This document shows, one piece after another, positions 15,934 through 25,014 of a stretch of 64,000 nucleotides of DNA (position 1 is its first letter; each line of letters begins with the position of its first letter). Where the stretch lies: contig SBHC01000044.1 of NCBI GenBank assembly GCA_006226375.1, forward strand, positions 1-64,000, written 5' to 3'. The DNA comes from Deltaproteobacteria bacterium (GTDB lineage: Bacteria > Myxococcota_C > UBA6777). Below the pieces are notes generated by a model, which saw nothing but the letters and a program-made list of their open reading frames with translations, made no database searches and was not told the DNA's origin. Both the position numbers and the translations under genes were made by a program.

Positions 15934-18108
15934 ATGAAAGCACTCTTTCGCCTTATGGTTCCGACCTTTTTGTTGGTGGGAGCCGGAGTTCTCTGGTGGA
16001 ACCATCACTATCTACCGCAGCATTACCAATCCCTTGTCCAGGATTTGAAGTCCACCTCCAGCAAGCTTCAGGATCACGCTCATGATTCGTTGGCAAACGC
16101 TGGACCCAACGCCGCCCCTTATGTTTTACAAGGAATGGAGACAGGCTCCCAAGCACAGAAGCTGCGGCTCGCAAACGTCCTGACGGGATGGGACAAAGCC
16201 AGCCTTCCCTGGCTCCATAAGATGCTCGATCACAAAGACTGGCGCATCCGTGAACTCGGTGTAAAGGCGATTCACAAAGTTTCGATGGGTGAAGAACACA
16301 GAGCCCAACTCCTCAATCGCTCCTTTCGCGATGAAAATCCTTACGTACGATACTCTGCAGTCCGGCAACTGCAGAAGCTCCAACGACTTGACCCTAGCGT
16401 GCGACTTGCGATGTTGCAGCTGCTTCGGGAGGGCAACAAGCCCCTGACTCATGATAAAGATGGTCATCACCACCACGGTCACAGCCACCATGACTCCAAG
16501 CACAATCCATCGATCACGAGAATCATTGAAGGTCGCCTCTGTCACACCCCCGACGATGTGGACCGGGAAGTTCGTCTGGCTATCGTTCGGACGCTCCCGC
16601 GCCTTGTCAACGATCACAAGCTGGCTGCAACAGCCTTGTTGGGTGCTTTGGAAGACAGAGACCGACTGGTTCGAGAAGAAGCTTACAAACACATCCAGAA
16701 GATGGGGGCCAAGGCTCTCTCTTCCTTGGTGGGCTACCTTCAGAGAGACAAAGCTCCACACAAACCGAAAGCCTCTTCGTTGCTGGTCCATGTTGGACAG
16801 CCCGCTCTCACTCCACTTAAGGTATTGTTGTATCTTCCCAAGCGAACAGGTTGGGTGTATGCGGCCCGAGCGTTGCAACAAATGGGAGCCATCGCGTCCC
16901 CTCTTCAAAAGAGTCTTTGCAAGTTATGGCCGACGCTTCCACCGAACCGGCTTCGGCCGATGGGCCGCGTTCTTGCTTCCATGGGACCGTCTGCTATCCC
17001 CTGCCTGCTACGTCGGATGCAGCATCCCTCCTCAACCATCCGGGCGGTGGCAGCCTACAGCGCGGGACGCCTCGCCAAAAGCACAGCCGCTCCCCTTCCC
17101 AAGTCGCTGGCGAAGCGACTCGTCCAATTGCTCCAGGATACCTCCCTCCCCCCCAGAAATGAAAGCCTGTGGGCCTTGGGACAATGGGGAAAGCGGGCGA
17201 AAGACCTGATCGCATCGTTGCTATCGCAAGAAAAGAACTGCTCCTTCGACCACAAAAGAACCAATCCGTCCACTTCTCCATCAAGCCTCCCAACCACATT
17301 GCCGAGCGCCAGCAGCTCCACACCCAGCCGCTCAGGCTGTACAGACTTGCTGCCACGTGCCTGGGTACAGATCGCCCCCAACAACCCCCAGGTGATTCAA
17401 ACTCTCACCCGCTGGCTGCAACATCCATCGGCTTTGACAGTGCGAGGCGCTGCGCTGGCGTTGCTGTCGTTGAAGAAGTTACCTCCTTCCCTGGAGAAGC
17501 CTCTTGTCCAACAGCTCCAACATCCTCACAAAGTGGCGAGGCGAGCGGTGGTGGAGACCTTAGCTCATCACCCACAAGCGCTGTTCAACCACCATGAGCT
17601 TTTGAGAAAAGCCCTGCAAGCCAAGCAACTTGACCTTCGACTCGACGCGCTGGCCCTGCTCTCGCGAATGGGACGACGCAAAAGCCTTGCACACATATTG
17701 TGGCAGTTGCTGTCCAAACGAGTCCACCGCGCGACAACCCAAGAACAGATCGCTATCATGAAGGTCCTAACCGCCTTGTATCCACGGATGCACTCAGGCT
17801 CTTTGGCGTTGGGGGACGTGTTTCTTAAGCACGCCAAACCTGCGATCCGAATCGCAGCCCTCCGACTGCTGGCTCGTGCCCCCAAGCCCAAACCCTTTTG
17901 GGTTCGATACGTTGCCTACCAACTCCAGGACATCCGATGGCGTGTAAGACGAGCCGCAATCCAAACCCTTGGCGCGTGGGGTCCTTTTGCGAAAGCCGCG
18001 CAAGAATCTGTGCGGGCTCGGATCAAAGATCCTTCGTTTGCCGTCAGCATGGAAGCCCAACATGCCCTGCTCCGAATCAAAGGAAAGCAACCCAAACAAA
18101 ACAAATGA
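15934..18108 (+). CDS. Membrane-anchored HEAT-repeat protein with histidine-rich loop, 724 aa
   Basis: The N-terminus has one hydrophobic segment (LMVPTFLLVGAGVLWW), so the chain is probably anchored in the inner membrane and faces the periplasm. The rest is HEAT-type alpha-alpha repeats, recognisable from units such as DWRIRELGVKAI, ENPYVRYSAVRQL, DRLVREEAYKHI, STIRAVAAYSAGRLA and DIRWRVRRAAIQTLG. An insertion at residues about 170-193 reads DGHHHHGHSHHDSKH and could bind metal or be a flexible loop. A second low-complexity Ser/Thr/Pro loop occurs near residues 440-470. HEAT arrays act as scaffolds or PBS-lyase-like modules. The partner is unknown. Confidence 0.8.
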   Translation: MKALFRLMVPTFLLVGAGVLWWNHHYLPQHYQSLVQDLKSTSSKLQDHAHDSLANAGPNAAPYVLQGMETGSQAQKLRLANVLTGWDKASLPWLHKMLDHKDWRIRELGVKAIHKVSMGEEHRAQLLNRSFRDENPYVRYSAVRQLQKLQRLDPSVRLAMLQLLREGNKPLTHDKDGHHHHGHSHHDSKHNPSITRIIEGRLCHTPDDVDREVRLAIVRTLPRLVNDHKLAATALLGALEDRDRLVREEAYKHIQKMGAKALSSLVGYLQRDKAPHKPKASSLLVHVGQPALTPLKVLLYLPKRTGWVYAARALQQMGAIASPLQKSLCKLWPTLPPNRLRPMGRVLASMGPSAIPCLLRRMQHPSSTIRAVAAYSAGRLAKSTAAPLPKSLAKRLVQLLQDTSLPPRNESLWALGQWGKRAKDLIASLLSQEKNCSFDHKRTNPSTSPSSLPTTLPSASSSTPSRSGCTDLLPRAWVQIAPNNPQVIQTLTRWLQHPSALTVRGAALALLSLKKLPPSLEKPLVQQLQHPHKVARRAVVETLAHHPQALFNHHELLRKALQAKQLDLRLDALALLSRMGRRKSLAHILWQLLSKRVHRATTQEQIAIMKVLTALYPRMHSGSLALGDVFLKHAKPAIRIAALRLLARAPKPKPFWVRYVAYQLQDIRWRVRRAAIQTLGAWGPFAKAAQESVRARIKDPSFAVSMEAQHALLRIKGKQPKQNK

Positions 18109-18303
18109 AACTCCCAGACAGACTTTCGCTTCGAACGATAGTCCGGGATTATCCGAGAAAACAGGACCTCACGCTCGTCTTTCAAAAATACATGCAGCAA
18201 AACACTGGACAAATGTACAAGTAAGAATTATAAACAAGAGGTCCCACTGGCTGTCGCGCCCCACGTTGAACGGGTGAGAAAAAATGTCGCAGGCTTTGAG
18301 CTT

Positions 18304-18321
18304 GTGTGACACGTTGTGACA
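18304..18321 (+). promoter_or_regulatory. Candidate recA operator (direct GTGACAC repeats, 10-bp spacing)
   Basis: GTGTGACACGTTGTGACA, about 95 bp before the recA ATG, holds two GTGACAC units at 18306 and 18316. It is framed by TTGTGT (18302) and ACACAA (18319-18324), giving partial dyad symmetry. A near-identical motif is at 6348. It could be a damage-response (LexA-type) or other operator. The rest of the 307-bp gap 18109-18415 shows no clear -35/-10 pair. Confidence 0.45.
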
Positions 18322-18415
18322 CAAACCTCGGACACAATGATCTGCAAGATAACAAGGGTTGTTCCTTGCTGAAGCAAACTGACAAAAAGATCGCCCTCAA
18401 CAAAGGAGATGAGAG

Positions 18416-19534
18416 ATGGCAAAGAAAGACAACTCAAAACAAGCTCTGGACGCAGCGATTGGCCTGATCGAAAAACAATTTGGAAAAGGCTCCATCATGC
18501 GCCTGGGAGAATGGGGTGAGAGCCGTCAGGAGTTGCCCTCCTTGTCCACCGGTTCGCTCGGCCTGGACATTGCCCTTGGCATTGGTGGATACCCACGAGG
18601 TCGAATCATCGAGATCTACGGACCAGAATCCAGTGGTAAGACAACGCTGGCTCTGCACGCCATCGCCAACACCCAAAAGCAGGGCGGCACCTGCGCTTTC
18701 ATCGATGCTGAACACGCACTCGATATCCAATACGCCCGCCGCCTTGGCGTTAACCCCGATGAACTGTTGATCAGCCAGCCGGATTACGGTGAGCAAGCCC
18801 TGGAAATCATGGAAACCTTGATTCGTTCCGGCGCTGTGGATTTGATTGTCGTTGACTCCGTCGCAGCCTTGGTGCCCAAGAGCGAAATCGAAGGCGACAT
18901 GGGTGACAGCCACGTGGGTCTGCAAGCCCGCTTGATGAGCCAAGCCTGTCGAAAGATTGCGGGTGTCGCTGGCAACACCAACACCACTGTCTTCTTCATC
19001 AACCAACTCCGCATGAAGATCGGCGTGATGTTCGGAAACCCCGAAACCACCACAGGTGGTAACGCGCTGAAGTTCTACGCCTCTGTTCGCCTCGACATCC
19101 GTCGCATCGGTGCAGTCAAGGCCGGCGACAAGGTGATTGGTAACAACACCCGCGTCAAAGTTGTCAAAAACAAAGTGGCGCCTCCGTTCAAGCAGACAGA
19201 ATTCGACATTCTCTACAACGAGGGTATCTCTATCACGGGTGAGATCCTCGACATGGCTGTCAGCGAAGGACTCATCCAAAAAAGCGGCGCGTGGTATTCC
19301 TACGGTGACGAACGGATCGGGCAGGGTCGTGAAAACGCTCGAAGCTGGCTGAATGAGAACGAAGAGGTTCGCAGCACCCTCTACGACAAACTCATTGCCA
19401 TCAACCTGCCTCACCTTTCCGATGAAGAGGAAGAAGCCCAAACCTCGGACGCTTCAGACGCATCGGACGAATCTGATACCTCTGAAGATTCTACCAAGCG
19501 ACGAGGCCGTCCCCGCAAATCAGCCAACTCCTAA
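18416..19534 (+). CDS. recA: Recombinase RecA
   Basis: ATP-dependent strand-exchange protein for homologous recombination and co-protease in the SOS response. 372 residues, slightly longer than usual owing to an acidic then basic C-terminal tail ([20 protein letters not shown]). Walker A GPESSGKT is at residues 69-76. Other signatures are [28 protein letters not shown], the L1/L2 DNA-binding loops ([40 protein letters not shown]) and INQLRMKIG. The ATG follows AAAGGAG by seven bases. The upstream region carries the repeated GTGACAC motif. It is a single gene; no recX follows on the same strand. Confidence 0.99.
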   Translation: MAKKDNSKQALDAAIGLIEKQFGKGSIMRLGEWGESRQELPSLSTGSLGLDIALGIGGYPRGRIIEIYGPESSGKTTLALHAIANTQKQGGTCAFIDAEHALDIQYARRLGVNPDELLISQPDYGEQALEIMETLIRSGAVDLIVVDSVAALVPKSEIEGDMGDSHVGLQARLMSQACRKIAGVAGNTNTTVFFINQLRMKIGVMFGNPETTTGGNALKFYASVRLDIRRIGAVKAGDKVIGNNTRVKVVKNKVAPPFKQTEFDILYNEGISITGEILDMAVSEGLIQKSGAWYSYGDERIGQGRENARSWLNENEEVRSTLYDKLIAINLPHLSDEEEEAQTSDASDASDESDTSEDSTKRRGRPRKSANS

Positions 19535-19552
19535 TTCTCTTACCATAACGAA

Positions 19553-19570
19553 GCTCCCTGCAAAGGGAGC
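19553..19570. terminator. Stem-loop after recA
   Basis: GCTCCC (19553-19558) and GGGAGC (19565-19570) form a perfect 6-bp stem with a 6-nt loop, 19 bp after the recA stop and between convergent genes. There is no T-run on either strand, so it may be a weak or factor-assisted terminator. Confidence 0.4.
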
Positions 19571-19687
19571 ATACCTCCCATCACTCCACAAACATTCAGC
19601 TCTCCTCCACCCACACGAGACCCTTGCGATCGGACTTGAAGCAAGACATCATGCTGGTGGCAGCTCTGTTGTTATCAAGACATCATC

Positions 19688-21940
19688 CTACCTTCGGCGT
19701 CTGCGGTAACGACGACGTCTGCGGTAACGACGACGTCTTCGAGAGCGACGACGTCGCTGGAAGGTGGCCTTTCGATTCGCCTTGACCCAATCACGATGCC
19801 AGGTTTCCCAGGCGGTTTTGGCTGCCCGACGTTCATGAATGGAGATGGGTTTGGCAAGAAGCCTATCTTTGTAGACAAAGGCTGCTCCCCCACCCCCTCC
19901 AAGTAACAGAAGAACAAACAACCACAGAAGAACCCCACCTCTCCGACGCGGCCGGGAGGAAACATCCCAACGTGGGCTGTGGATCACAACGCCTTTTTTC
20001 TTGGCGTCGGGACTTTTCCTTGTTGAGCGTAAGCTGGGCTTTGCTGTTCGGCTTTTTTGGACAGCCGACAACCCTGAAGGACCAGGAGAAGACCGGACTG
20101 GCTTGGAAGCACCTTGGGAAGAATCTCCAACAGGTTCACCAAGCCCCAAGATGCCACCCTTCTTAGGTGAAGAAAGGGAACGTTTGGAAGAGGACGAAGA
20201 CTCCTTCGAAGATGACGCATGGGCAGAGGAACCGTCCGAAGGTGCAGGCTTCTTCTTTTTCTTGTCTTTCTTGGGCTTGAGGTCTGTGGTGGTTTTCTTT
20301 TTACCAGGACGTTGAGGTTCATCCAAAACATCCCATTCATCCGACTGAAGAAAAGCAACACCCTGGGAAGGAGACGGCGAACCTGTAGGAAGCGCTGCTC
20401 CACTGGGTGAAACCGCAATCTCATCTTTGTCCTTGGAGTAGTGATAGCGATGGGCTCCCTGAAGCTCGGGCATGGAGGGAGTCTCAAGGACAACACCGTC
20501 CAAGTAGGGTTGCAGAAGACGTTGGAGCCATTCTTTAAGAGTCGCCATATCTGCGGGACGGTCGTCTGCTTTCTTGGCAAGACCCTTCAATACCAGCTGG
20601 CTGAGACCTTTGGGATAGCTACGATCCGGTCGCGCTTGCTCCAACGAAGGCGGCTCTGCGTACACATGTCGCATCAGGTATTGAAACGGACTGTCGGCCT
20701 CAAACAAAGATTTTTGGGTCAACACCTCAAACAAAATGACAGAAAGGGAATACAGATCAGCGCGATGGTCAACGGTACCAGCGACAGCCTGCTCTGGAGA
20801 GATATAGTGGGGAGTTCCAAGGGTAGAGCCCGTCTGAGTAAGACGATGGCTCTCCTCTTGTTGTAGCTTGGCGATACCAAAGTCGAGGACCTTGATCGGA
20901 CCAGAGCCAATGTCATCGTCTTCGGGTTCGGTTCCTACAAGGTAGATGTTGTCGGGCTTGAGGTCACGATGCACGATGCCTTGCTGGTGAGCGTATGTCA
21001 TCGCATCGCAAACAGAAGACACAACGCGATACACCGAGGCAAAAGGCAAGTCGGCTTTTCGACTCATCAGAAAGTCAGCAAACGTGCATCCTTCCAACAG
21101 CTCCATCACCAAATAGAAGCCGATGTCCTCCCGAAATTCAAACTCATAGATTTCAATAATTCCAGGGTGGTGAAGCCTCCGCATAATCTGGACTTCGCGA
21201 TAAAAACGTTGAACGGCAACATCATCAACGTTGAGCTTGGTCCGCAAGATTTTAATCGCGGCCCGCTGCTGGGTATGGACATTCACACCTTCGTAGACAA
21301 GACCCATCCCACCTTCACCCAGAAGTCTGACCAACTGCCAGTTCCCAAGCTGCTCACGAAGGAAGGGGTCTTTGGAGCCTGGAGGCGTGTAAAGACCTTC
21401 CCGGCGCATTCGGTTGATCTCAGATGTGTATTGTTTGCTCTTCTCGTCATCAAGTTTGGTCTGGCCTTCCAAAGCATGTTCGGTCTGGCTCAACATAAAC
21501 TGGCCGTAATGATGGCGAATGGCCTTAACAAGAGAAGGACGGTCGGCCAGAGCATACACAATGCCGGAACATTGGAGCTTGTCCTTGAGGAGGGCCTCCT
21601 GAATGTCTGAAAGGGGCGTCAGCGTGACAATCTCACACTGATTGTCACCCACATAACTCAAAGGAAGCATCAACTGTTCCAAAGCTTTTTCGTACGGAAC
21701 AAGATCGAGAAGATCAAAGTTGATGGGGTACTGGATCAACTCATGGGACCGGTAAAAGCTAAGATTGAACTGTCGAGCCAGAAAGTGCTGGAGTTGAACC
21801 TCCGTCAGAGCGCCAAGCCCAAGAAGAACGTCACCAATTCGGCCGCCCTTTTGGTCTTGAATTTTTAGCGCAGCGTTCAACTGTTGGGGGGTGATCACGT
21901 TGTGCTGAACGAGCAACTCACCGATCCGCGGGGTACCCAT
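19688..21940 (-). CDS. Ser/Thr protein kinase with N-terminal GspE/MshE-type domain and Arg-rich tail
   Basis: 750 residues. Residues 4-57 are two 24-residue units of the GspE N-terminal/MshEN type: RIGELLVQHNVITPQQLNA and RIGDVLLGLGALTEVQLQH. In MshE-like proteins such units bind cyclic di-GMP. The first unit has Asn where Gly is usual; the second is canonical. The kinase domain spans about 200-470, with GEGGMGLVYEG, Lys230, HRDLKPDN (324-331), DFGIA (353-357) and GTPHYISPE, so it should be active. A Ser/Lys-rich linker leads to one transmembrane segment (LLWLFVLLLLGG) and a tail ending in a long Arg tract. AAGGAG lies seven bases before the ATG. Substrates are unknown. The neighbour at 21997 also ends in an Arg/Lys tract. 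Confidence 0.93.
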   Translation of the reverse strand: MGTPRIGELLVQHNVITPQQLNAALKIQDQKGGRIGDVLLGLGALTEVQLQHFLARQFNLSFYRSHELIQYPINFDLLDLVPYEKALEQLMLPLSYVGDNQCEIVTLTPLSDIQEALLKDKLQCSGIVYALADRPSLVKAIRHHYGQFMLSQTEHALEGQTKLDDEKSKQYTSEINRMRREGLYTPPGSKDPFLREQLGNWQLVRLLGEGGMGLVYEGVNVHTQQRAAIKILRTKLNVDDVAVQRFYREVQIMRRLHHPGIIEIYEFEFREDIGFYLVMELLEGCTFADFLMSRKADLPFASVYRVVSSVCDAMTYAHQQGIVHRDLKPDNIYLVGTEPEDDDIGSGPIKVLDFGIAKLQQEESHRLTQTGSTLGTPHYISPEQAVAGTVDHRADLYSLSVILFEVLTQKSLFEADSPFQYLMRHVYAEPPSLEQARPDRSYPKGLSQLVLKGLAKKADDRPADMATLKEWLQRLLQPYLDGVVLETPSMPELQGAHRYHYSKDKDEIAVSPSGAALPTGSPSPSQGVAFLQSDEWDVLDEPQRPGKKKTTTDLKPKKDKKKKKPAPSDGSSAHASSSKESSSSSKRSLSSPKKGGILGLGEPVGDSSQGASKPVRSSPGPSGLSAVQKSRTAKPSLRSTRKSPDAKKKGVVIHSPRWDVSSRPRRRGGVLLWLFVLLLLGGGGGAAFVYKDRLLAKPISIHERRAAKTAWETWHRDWVKANRKATFQRRRRSRRRRRYRRRRRYRRRRR
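19699..19752. repeat. 18-bp tandem repeats encoding the kinase Arg tail
   Basis: GTCTGCGGTAACGACGAC occurs twice in tandem (19699-19716, 19717-19734), followed by a diverged third unit GTCTTCGAGAGCGACGAC (19735-19752). Read on the minus strand they encode the RRRRYR units at the C-terminus of the kinase. Confidence 0.8.
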
Positions 21941-21996
21941 CCCCGAACTCCTTTCCTTCCCCGAACCTTAGGGAAGTCAACAAGACAACCTACAAT

Positions 21997-22512
21997 TCAA
22001 TCATCCGACTTTGACTTGGAACGTTTCCTACGACGTCTCCGTTGTTTTCGACGACTTCGACGTCTTCTCCGTCGGGTGCGACGCTTTTTGGGCTTCACAC
22101 TTGATTTGGAACTCTTCCAAGAAAACGACAGCAAGCTGGATAAGCTTTTGCGAAATCTTTGGTGTTCTTCTTCCAATTGCTTCTTCGCCCGCTTAAAGCT
22201 CATCTTTTCAATGCGGACTTTGTTGGCCTTGTAACGCACCAAAATTTTCTTGGAGAAGGTCACACCGATGGTCGGCCAGGTTTCGAGGAGAGCGCGGCAG
22301 CGACGAGGCGATGTCGAAGGTTTCGCCAAGATCTCGGTGGTCATCCGACAAAGCTCAGGGCTCTTCTCTTCTTTGAAATGTTTGCAAAACGAGGTAGTGA
22401 GTTGCTGGCAAGGGGACTTGCAACTCGGCATCCAGGCTCCACTTAGAAAAAAGAGACTGACTCCCATTAGAATCCGAAGGCTCACGTGAAACACTCGACA
22501 CTCACTAACCAT
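21997..22512 (-). CDS. Small exported protein with Arg/Lys-rich tail
   Basis: About 171 residues from the ATG at 22512, preferred because AGGA lies five bases upstream; an earlier in-frame start lacks a site. A hydrophobic segment (LRILMGVSLFFLSGAWMPSC) is a signal or a poor lipoprotein signal with a possible lipidated Cys. The middle has four more cysteines (CQQL, FCKHF, LCRM, RCRALL) and an amphipathic helix. The last ~40 residues are almost all Arg, Lys and Ser. It lies 56 bp upstream of the kinase gene on the same strand, and both end in basic tracts, which suggests a functional link. No family is recognised. Confidence 0.65.
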   Translation of the reverse strand: MVSECRVFHVSLRILMGVSLFFLSGAWMPSCKSPCQQLTTSFCKHFKEEKSPELCRMTTEILAKPSTSPRRCRALLETWPTIGVTFSKKILVRYKANKVRIEKMSFKRAKKQLEEEHQRFRKSLSSLLSFSWKSSKSSVKPKKRRTRRRRRRSRRKQRRRRRKRSKSKSDD

Positions 22513-22732
22513 CACAGTCCTGCCCATTGGATCGAGGAGGGCCTGGAAACAACCAGAGAACAAAGAGACTTTTAAGAAATAACAAGAAACAGAATGTTCC
22601 AGACATCCCTAAACGACAGTCCTCACACATTTGTGAAGGATCGAGTCAAAGGGACCGAAAGAAGCACAGAAAAAGCAGATAACATGAACAGGGAACCCAC
22701 GCAAAAGCATGGATTTACCACACAGAATCAGA

Positions 22733-23944
22733 TCATGACATTTGTGTGTCCTGGTACGTTTGAAGGGCACGTTGAAGCAAAGTCATCGCTTTCTTCAGCG
22801 CATTCACTTCCAAAACGAAGGCAATCCGAATCTGTTGCATCCCCAAACCGGGCGTGGCGTAGAACCCAGCTGCCGGAGCGACCATCACAGTGGCACCTTC
22901 ATAGGAGAAGTCCGTTAATAACCATTTGGCGAAGGTTTCTGCGTTGTCGATAGGCAACTCGGGAATGGTATAGAAGGCGCCCTCAGGTTGTCGGCAGGTA
23001 ACCCCTTCCATCGATTGCAAAGCTGTGTACACCACATCCCTTCGTTGACGATACTCCTCAAGAACAGAGGGAAGATAATCGTCAGGCATGGCGTGAGCAG
23101 CTTGGGCCATCCATTGCTCGACCTGGGGAGAGGACAAACGAGCCTGCGCCAACTTCAAGACAGCCGCCATGACCTCTTCATTGCGACTCACCACGCAACC
23201 CAGTCGAGCCCCGCACATGCTGTAACGCTTGGAGATGCTGTCCATCACCACAACGCGCTCTGCAATGTCCGTTCGCTCCAGAAGGGAGCGATACGAACTC
23301 GCCGAAGAATCAAACACAAACTCCCGGTAGACCTCGTCACACAGCAGCCACAGGTTGTGCTTCTCGGCGAGGGCGATCACTCGGTCCATCTCTTCCCGAG
23401 TGTAGACCGTTCCCGTTGGGTTGCTTGGATTGCACAACATCACAGCGCGTGTCTTGGGGCCAATCAACGACTCCATGTCTGCCGAAGGTGGGAGGTGAAA
23501 GCCATCCTCAACGCGGGTTGTAATCGGCCGAATCGTCACACCGGCAACGCGAGCAAACGCATTGTAATTGGTGTAAAAAGGCTCGGGAATGAGAACCTCT
23601 TCGCCAGGGTTCATGGTGACGAGCAAAGAAAACAGGATCGCCTCACTCCCGCCTGTTGTCACGTTGATGTGAGGACGCTCAAGGGCAAAACCCAGCTTGT
23701 TGTAGTACCCCAACAGCGCGTCGATGTACCCCGGCTCTCCTTGGGAATGAGAGTACGCAATCACCTTGCGCTCCAAACGTTGGAGCGATGAGAGCGCCAA
23801 GTCCGGACTTTCAATGTCTGGCTGTCCAATGTTAAGGTGATACACGTGGGTTCCACGTCGCTTCGCTTCGTCAGCAAAGGGTACCAATTTTCGAATGGGC
23901 GAGGCCGGCATTTGTTGGCCACGCTCTGAGATTTGAATGGGCAT
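22733..23944 (-). CDS. Class I pyridoxal-phosphate aminotransferase, 403 aa
   Basis: Fold-type I aminotransferase of the aspartate/aromatic family. The PLP lysine is Lys239 in SISKRYSMCGARLG. CNPSNPTGTVY, DEVYREF and the N-terminal NIGQPDIESP (substrate-contact region) fit this family, as does the C-terminal arginine in QQIRIAF. It transfers an amino group between an amino acid and a 2-oxo acid in the cytoplasm. The exact substrate cannot be told; pyridoxal-dependent aspartate aminotransferase is the common annotation. It lies downstream of nothing on the same strand, with 250 bp to the divergent rnc. Confidence 0.93.
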   Translation of the reverse strand: MPIQISERGQQMPASPIRKLVPFADEAKRRGTHVYHLNIGQPDIESPDLALSSLQRLERKVIAYSHSQGEPGYIDALLGYYNKLGFALERPHINVTTGGSEAILFSLLVTMNPGEEVLIPEPFYTNYNAFARVAGVTIRPITTRVEDGFHLPPSADMESLIGPKTRAVMLCNPSNPTGTVYTREEMDRVIALAEKHNLWLLCDEVYREFVFDSSASSYRSLLERTDIAERVVVMDSISKRYSMCGARLGCVVSRNEEVMAAVLKLAQARLSSPQVEQWMAQAAHAMPDDYLPSVLEEYRQRRDVVYTALQSMEGVTCRQPEGAFYTIPELPIDNAETFAKWLLTDFSYEGATVMVAPAAGFYATPGLGMQQIRIAFVLEVNALKKAMTLLQRALQTYQDTQMS

Positions 23945-24195
23945 GATAGTTTTGATGCTCCCCGATCCTTAGGTCATCCACCCGAAGTGGTTCAAAGATG
24001 CCCCGTACTGCAAAGGGTTCCGCGAGAATTCACTTGACATCGATCGAATCAATGGCAGTCTATGACTCTTGCATTCCCTCTCCCCTTTTTGTAAAGAGTC
24101 CACGCAAGACTTACAGACCAGGGAGTTGATTCCAGGATGGTCGTGAGTATATCGAATTCTCCTCCCAAAGAAAAGGTTGCAAAGGCACCACCGCT

Positions 24196-25014
24196 ATGAA
24201 AGAAGCACTCTCCGAAATTGTATACCCCAACGCCAGACCCAAGCTGTCTGAGTTGGAGAGTGCGTTGGGCTACACGTTCACCAACTCAGGCCTGTTGGAA
24301 GAAGCCCTTACACATCGTTCGTTTGTCCATGAATCCAAAGGCGTTGCACTGCGCTCTTACGAGCGACTTGAGTTCCTGGGTGATGCGGTCCTTGAACTCA
24401 GCGTCAGCGTGTACCTCTGGCAAGCCTACCCCAACCTTCCAGAGGGAGACTTAACACGACTGCGCGCCGAACTCGTGAAGAAAATGACCCTCGCAGGGAT
24501 TGCGCAACAGCTCGACCTCGGCCCTCACCTTCGCTTGGGCAAAGGCGAAAAGCTCCGGGGAGGAGCAGAGCGGGCTTCCATTCTGGCCGATACCATTGAA
24601 GCGATCCTGGGCGCTGTCTTTCTTGACGGAGGATTTCCCCTCGCGCAAGAAGTGTGCATGAAGCTCCTGGAGTCCAACCTGGAGGGTTTGGACCCGACCA
24701 ACCTGCCCAATTACAAGAACCGGCTGCAAGAACTCGCAGCCTCCAAGCAGTTGCCCATGCCGCGGTACCAGCTCCTTCACGTGGAAGGCCCAGAGCACCA
24801 GCCGACGTTTGTCATGGAGGCCCTCATACCTCCGGATTCACGGGCCGAAGGCCATGGTCGAAACAAGAAGCGAGCGACACAGGAAGCCGCCAAGAAGCTA
24901 CTTTTTGCGTTGCAAGAGGGAACCATTTCAGACCAAGAGGCAACAAACGAAGAGCAAGCCAGTCTCTCTTCCACGTCGCCGGATCCAGAAACAGGAGCCC
25001 AAGAATCCACATGA
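24196..25014 (+). CDS. rnc: Ribonuclease III
   Basis: Cleaves double-stranded RNA, including rRNA precursors. 272 residues. The catalytic domain has the signature ERLEFLGDAVLE (56-67) and the second metal-binding site DTIEAILGAVFLDGG (near 130-145). The dsRNA-binding domain is at about 175-240 (NYKNRLQELAASK, then GRNKKRATQEAAKKLL). An extra acidic Gln/Glu-rich tail of about 30 residues follows. A TTGACA hexamer at 24034 may be part of its promoter, though no well-spaced -10 is clear. The stop overlaps the next gene's start (ATGA), so the two are coupled. Confidence 0.98.
   Translation: MKEALSEIVYPNARPKLSELESALGYTFTNSGLLEEALTHRSFVHESKGVALRSYERLEFLGDAVLELSVSVYLWQAYPNLPEGDLTRLRAELVKKMTLAGIAQQLDLGPHLRLGKGEKLRGGAERASILADTIEAILGAVFLDGGFPLAQEVCMKLLESNLEGLDPTNLPNYKNRLQELAASKQLPMPRYQLLHVEGPEHQPTFVMEALIPPDSRAEGHGRNKKRATQEAAKKLLFALQEGTISDQEATNEEQASLSSTSPDPETGAQEST

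Noticed and set aside
18434-19441. Long minus-strand open frame opposite recA
   Set aside because: Antisense shadow of recA produced by its codon bias; recA itself is certain.
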